A stretch of DNA of 64,000 bases from Acanthosoma haemorrhoidale (lineage: Eukaryota > Arthropoda > Insecta > Hemiptera > Acanthosomatidae), in the NCBI GenBank assembly GCA_930367205.1, contig OV884013.1:113975475-114039474 (forward strand). Reading direction: 5' to 3'. The position numbers and the translations under genes are program-made. Of this stretch, positions 60,601 through 64,000 are shown in pieces (the stretch's first letter is position 1; the number at the start of each line of letters is the position of its first letter). The notes under the pieces were generated by a model, which had not been told where the DNA came from, searched no databases, and was given only the letters and a program-made list of their open reading frames with translations.

Positions 60601-63178
60601 ACTAAATCAATAGTACTAGTCAACATTAACATTGATATAAAAAAATTGTTCCAATTTCGGTACCACCCCCGGGTATAATATATATAGGTGCGTGCGTTGT
60701 AAAGTACACAATATACTGTGTGGAGTACAGTAACTATATATATATTTAATTCTAATGGCTATAATAAAACTAAATAATTATTTCTATTTCATAAATTAAT
60801 AATAACTTCAAGTTCCATACAAATGATTAGGTCGGGTGAACAGCTGTTCGGCTTCCTTAAGCCTCAGTTGCAGTTCACGGCCCGTGGAGATAGGTTGGAG
60901 GCTGGTTCTGCTGTAGTTGTCCTCTTGTAGTAATTGTGTTTTTACTTATTGTGTTGACATTCCAATGCTCATTGGTCAAGATACGAAAATGGATCTTTTT
61001 ATAAGTTTGACTTGCGATAAGGTATATAGATTCATATTGATCAGCACAGTATAAAACGAAAATGTGTTTACTTGCATTTTAACAATTTTGACTTGTAATT
61101 AGGTATTCTAATCTGTGAGGTAGGAAGTCTGGTGATGGGCCAGGAAATGCTCAGGGTCAAGTGGGGTGTGTCTTGTCTTAGAGGTACTGCGGGTGGTATG
61201 GGACGTGTCATCCTCAGGCCGCATCGAAACTAGGTGGTGATATCACACAGATCGAGGAGCTGGCAGAGAAAGCTTAGCACGGGCAAAGGCCAAAGGAAGA
61301 AAGCTTTGAGGCAAGACAAAAGAAACTTGAGGGGAAAAAATCTAAGAATAGTTCTATCGCAGGGGAATGGAGTGACCCAGACGAAAGTAGTTGTCGCAGG
61401 GTAGAGTGTTATGGTTTAAGCTTTATAAGGTAAGACGCCATCTTACATAGTTTTGATCACAATACTCTATCATGTGAGGCACCTTTGCCTGAGTCGCTCC
61501 AGTCTTTTGTTTAGAGCCGCTCTTAGATTCTTTGCCCTCGAGTTTCTCTTGACTTACCTCACTGTTTACTTCCTCTGGCGTTTGTTTTTACTAGGCACTT
61601 TCTGTCAGTTTTTCGATCCGTGTGATATTGGCATCTAGTTTTGAAGTGATTTAAGGACAGCATGGGATCATCTCAGCGGCATTATTTTCAACACATGACA
61701 CGCATGAGTATTCTTTAGCTCTGAACTTTATTTTTATCCTCATAGGAAGAAAGGGGATTCGGGTATTTTTGGGAATAGGGACCCCTGATTGTTTTTAATC
61801 ATTTCTCTACAATGTTGGTAATTCATTCCAGGGATGTTAATAATGCGGGTGTAGGATGCCCACATGTCTGATATAATGGTTTTACCGGGGTGTATACATT
61901 TTGATATTGTTTTCAGTAGTATTTCCGATGTACGGGAATACATGAAGCACTACTTTTCTTCCCGAAAAACACTAAGACCCATTGATTAGGATAAATTTTA
62001 CCCACGTGATTTTTACGCCGAGAAAAACTCGATTAGTTTATCTCAACTGTTTTCCCTGGCCCTCCGATCTTTCTGAATTTTTTTAATAAATGAACAGCGC
62101 AAACTTCTCGAAACATATACCTTTCCAATCTGTAATAGTATCGCTTGCTAATCCTAGTTCCTCTTGACAAAATTTAGTAGATATGAACTACTTTAGCAGC
62201 TAAATCGAATAACGGCATGATGTTTCCCTTCAGGGTCACGAAACTAAACTAAAATATTATCAGATACCAAGGTTCACTTAGACGGGTCAAAGTAAACATA
62301 AATATAGTTAAAAACATTACAGGAAAGGTCAAAGGTGGTAAAATAACCAAAACAATGCTAGATATCAGTGGCGTCCCTATTCCCAAAAATACCCTAAATT
62401 AACTGTATAAATTATATCCCGTTTAGTAGTTTAGTTGACGTAGAATTAAAATAAACTTCAAACAGCTGACGGATAAAAGTACATGTTTTTTATGTAATTT
62501 GTAAAGTGACTCTTTACTGTATTAGTTCATTCCACATGCTTTTTCGCCATGGATGACGTTTACTTCTGATTGTGCTAGGTCGCTTTTGTGTAGTTGCGTC
62601 AATGTTTAATGTCAATGTTGCGTCAATTTGTTTAATTTAAGTTTTTTACTTTTTGGATTAGGTAAAGGCTATTGTCTGTTCGTTAGTATAACTTTAGTGG
62701 TTAATTTATATCTCGGTCCGACCAGATGCTTACATCTATATATAGAGTGTTGGTAAGTATGATCAACTCCGCCCCAAATACGATTTGGAACATGGAGTAG
62801 TCGGGAGAACCGTATTAGAAAACTTGTGATAACGGTCTAAGCCTGTAGCTTAGGATTTAGGTGAACTTTATATGTCTGGAATTTAGTAATGCACTTCACT
62901 AATCCACTTCCTTTATTCGGAGCTGTCTAACCCATTGTTGTCTTAGAGAATATTTCACAGTATTTAGTCGTGACGAACATTATGGCTAAGATAAGCATGT
63001 TTTAATGGCGACATACCTGCAAGGACTATTGAGTTGAGTAGCCCTTTCTCTGCATTGGTCAGCCGTAGCTCGCAGTTGGCAGCAGGCACCACGTTGGACA
63101 TGGCCTGAATGTTCATGGTCGCTGAGACTAGGAGGGACCCGGCTGTCATCACGAGGTACAGAGTGTACCGGCCGGTAC
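48698..63178 (-). CDS. SV2-like major facilitator transporter, nine exons, 5' end not found
   Basis: Exons: 63178-63017, 60165-60003, 59136-59015, 58345-58104, 56155-55983, 55255-55002, 52559-52400, 48974-48847, 48765-48698. All are GT/AG and join in frame, giving about 490 codons. The first listed exon begins mid-codon, so an upstream exon is missing. Blocks include NCELRLTNAEKGLLNS (before TM2), the MFS motif GFLADAYGRKR, the loop FRCPETIRAK-like stretch (PEFCPETIRAK), LPETPKFLL after TM6, a long extracellular loop between TM7 and TM8 (NVFILWLPEQLNRI, NVTLCDL), a second motif YAEKVGKK, and TMEMFPTYVR before TM11. This is the SV2/organic-cation branch common in insect genomes. It probably moves a small organic solute at the plasma or vesicle membrane; substrate unknown. 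A dead partial duplicate lies downstream. Introns carry four or more transposon relics. Confidence 0.92.
49085..49320. repeat. Second location of the TTAATCAGGA repeat
   Basis: ACTTAATCAGGATGTTGAGATCTTTAATT at about 49100 matches 40208. Downstream it has ATTTTGAATAGAAACTG, GGACCTTCATGTGAAATTCC and AACTCAGACAGACACAC, partly shared with 40430-40560. Lies in the transporter intron between exons 52400 and 48974. Confidence 0.5.
49415..51960 (+). mobile_element. Jockey-type LINE relic with a duplicated RT palm
   Basis: A 218-codon frame (49632-50288) holds the EN-RT linker and RT start: HRKFWKLLKTTKNKA, GNRAPGHDGVQ, YLPDKWKQAILFPLLKP and HYRPISLLPQMGNILNKILL. After a break, DCTQSFDSVSHGTL, LKNRSLRVRVG and TCGVP-GAVLSPVLFNVYTSE follow (50330-50760). 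The YADD box is degraded to FAVDTAM. From about 50780 to 51240 the same palm segment repeats in a diverged form with more stops. The C-terminus is decayed. Upstream, 49415-49620 gives the linker QLTFITNVIVDAADTVISNF. Located in a transporter intron, antisense to the gene. Confidence 0.88.
52763..52986. mobile_element. hAT MITE, 224 bp, with perfect 8-bp target duplication
   Basis: Ends are CAGTGGCGTACATAGGA and, inverted, CAGTGGCGTACATAAGG. Both flanks are TTCTGAAG (52755-52762 and 52987-52994). No coding capacity. A G run and a C-rich run lie just inside the opposite ends. In a transporter intron. Confidence 0.93.
54287..54840 (+). mobile_element. CR1-like LINE fragment, RT C-terminal half
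   Basis: Reads FDTIDHSNLHKLKS, then TFSDSSIQWFQSFLSNRSQV, VTIPYQPLSASLTLSSGVAQ in one frame with a stop. Later, in other frames, come LWNSLTPNIHHALSK-like text and SLPTR-TLV, the usual end of CR1-like reverse transcriptases. The YADD active site is deleted. It matches the family at 46310-47290 in the opposite orientation. Confidence 0.78.
56160..58100. other. Transporter intron, nothing recognised
   Basis: AT-rich intron of the SV2-like gene. The 85-codon plus-strand frame at 56626-56883 has no motif. No repeat match within the window was seen. Confidence 0.4.
58716..58880 (-). mobile_element. Old Jockey 3'-end fragment in the transporter intron
   Basis: Counterpart of 44955-45140. Shares AAAATTACAAT, ATTGTGATAAATCATCTCATTCA, ATTTCAT-CAGTA and AGATGTTTAGGTTGGGC. 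Ancestral to the tandem duplication. Confidence 0.65.
61227..61642. repeat. Imperfect inverted repeat with protein-like arms
   Basis: The plus-strand arm 61227-61390 and the minus-strand arm 61642-61480 align at roughly 70 percent. Both read AAACTAG-TG--ATATCACAC-GATCGA, and later AAGAAACTTGAGGGGAAAAAATCTAAGA against AGAGAAACTCGAGGGCAAAGAATCTAAGA. Both arms translate alike (KL..ITQIEELAEKA and KL..ITRIEKLTESA, then KLEGK-SK), so the unit derives from coding sequence. The spacer is about 90 bases. Located in the largest transporter intron. Confidence 0.75.
61761..62394 (-). mobile_element. Merlin (IS1016/ISXO2-like) DNA transposon relic, 634 bp
   Basis: Perfect 22-base inverted ends lie at 61761-61782 (GGGTATTTTTGGGAATAGGG...) and 62373-62394. 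The minus strand reads FCQEELGLASDTITDWKGIC (Merlin N-terminal block) and IGGPGKTVEIN then a stop where the family has VEIDES, so the first catalytic Asp is now Asn. After shifts come RTSEILLKTISKCIHPGKTI and ISDMWASYTRI with the second catalytic Asp. The frame runs into the inverted end. No clear target duplication was found. Inactive. Confidence 0.85.
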
Positions 63179-64000
63179 CTGAGCAACATACAATAGTTAA
63201 AGAACATATGCAAGAGACAAGATATCGGTGTATTGGGACCTAGCAACCCTGCCCCGGCTATCTCTTGACTTCTCCAATTATAAGACACACCGTGCATCTC
63301 GCATACATTAACCCTACATCCTCTCCGATCACTGACGTCCTCAGTAGGCCAGTAGTCCCAAGCCGATAGGGTCTCCAGCACCGGCCTAATATCTGCAATA
63401 TCCAGGAAATTAGTCATTCTGGGTCCGTGGCCAGTGGAAGATAATTCTCCGGGCTTCTACTCGCTTCAAAGGAGGCTTGCATTTTTTCTCAGCCCTTAAT
63501 TTCTTTTATTTATGTTTACGCAAACCATCTCAAATATCTTAATAAAATAGCTAAAACTGATTTGATACTAATTTCAAGAAAGGTCAGCTCAGAATAAACC
63601 GAAAGTAGTGACTCCGAAGCATGCTGCCACACCATTAATTCTTTACGTAGTTAGTGGGAAATCCTACCTCATCGGTTTCAGCAGAAACGACCTGGAGCCT
63701 TTGAGGCCATAAAACGGCTGCAAATATCTAACTGGTCAGCGACCTGGATGTGGTAGAACAAGTGACGTCAAAGGAAATGGATTCCTTCTGCCAATTTTAG
63801 TGGGATGTTGATATTGAGTCTTTCAAGCAGTTTCTACCTCTTTGCCAGTTTGCCGCCCAAAACAGCTGCAGGAATATAGAAGCTATCAACAATTAGCAAC
63901 AATTGGTTAAGTAATATCTTGAGCTCAAATAATCAACCATTACTGCAGTATATTTATTCTATAGAGTCGACTAATAATTATTAATTATATTTATTATGAT
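63179..64000. other. Upstream of the transporter exon 63178; first exon not identified
   Basis: The transporter needs at least one more 5' exon ending with one base of a split codon. No candidate in this stretch meets that with an in-frame ATG and a GT donor. A 143-codon minus-strand frame (63417-62986) mostly overlaps the known exon out of frame; its unique part has no recognised motif. The window ends before the gene's 5' end. Confidence 0.4.

Noticed and set aside
1..64000. CRISPR arrays, operons, prokaryotic defence or biosynthetic clusters, tRNA and rRNA genes
   Set aside because: Searched by eye on both strands; none seen, and the gene structure is eukaryotic throughout.

Overview
This is an AT-rich nuclear window from an animal, almost certainly an insect. 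The protein-coding genes have introns with clean GT/AG junctions. There is a takeout-like secreted protein, an insect-style SV2-like transporter, Gemin3/DDX20 and xmas/GANP. The rest is dense with insect-type transposon debris (mariner, DUF4817-type, Tigger/pogo, hAT, Merlin, Jockey, CR1-like, Ty3/gypsy). A hemipteran or similar is plausible, but the sequence does not fix the order.

Layout. 1-18 kb carries no intact gene. It is a graveyard of Jockey 3' ends, a mariner, a DUF4817-type DNA transposon, a relic of a multicopy insect family, and a decayed 5.5-kb Ty3/gypsy element on the minus strand (11.8-17.3 kb). 18.4-28.2 kb (minus) is a six-exon DDX20/Gemin3 gene whose last intron holds a Tigger relic. 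28.5-36 kb is the gap between divergent DDX20 and xmas; it holds a mariner copy and a Jockey copy split by a 1.1-kb hAT element. 36.0-39.8 kb (plus) is xmas, with its whole coding region in one exon. 40.6-44.3 kb (minus) is a five-exon takeout/JHBP-like gene. 44.6-47.6 kb is a decayed partial tandem duplicate of the neighbouring transporter gene, itself hit by LINEs. 48.7-63.2 kb (minus) is a nine-exon SV2-like MFS transporter whose 5' end was not found. Its introns carry a Jockey element, a hAT MITE, a CR1-like fragment, a fold-back repeat and a Merlin relic.

Function. Gemin3 (SMN complex, snRNP assembly) and xmas (TREX-2, mRNA export) both act in RNA biogenesis but face apart across about 8 kb of repeats, so shared regulation is not implied. 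The takeout-like protein is secreted; the SV2-like protein is a membrane carrier of unknown substrate. No prokaryotic system, CRISPR array, tRNA or rRNA was seen. The most informative structures are the transporter pseudogene with a datable insertion, the nested hAT-in-Jockey event with target duplication, a Merlin relic with perfect 22-bp inverted ends, and a protein-derived fold-back repeat in the largest transporter intron.
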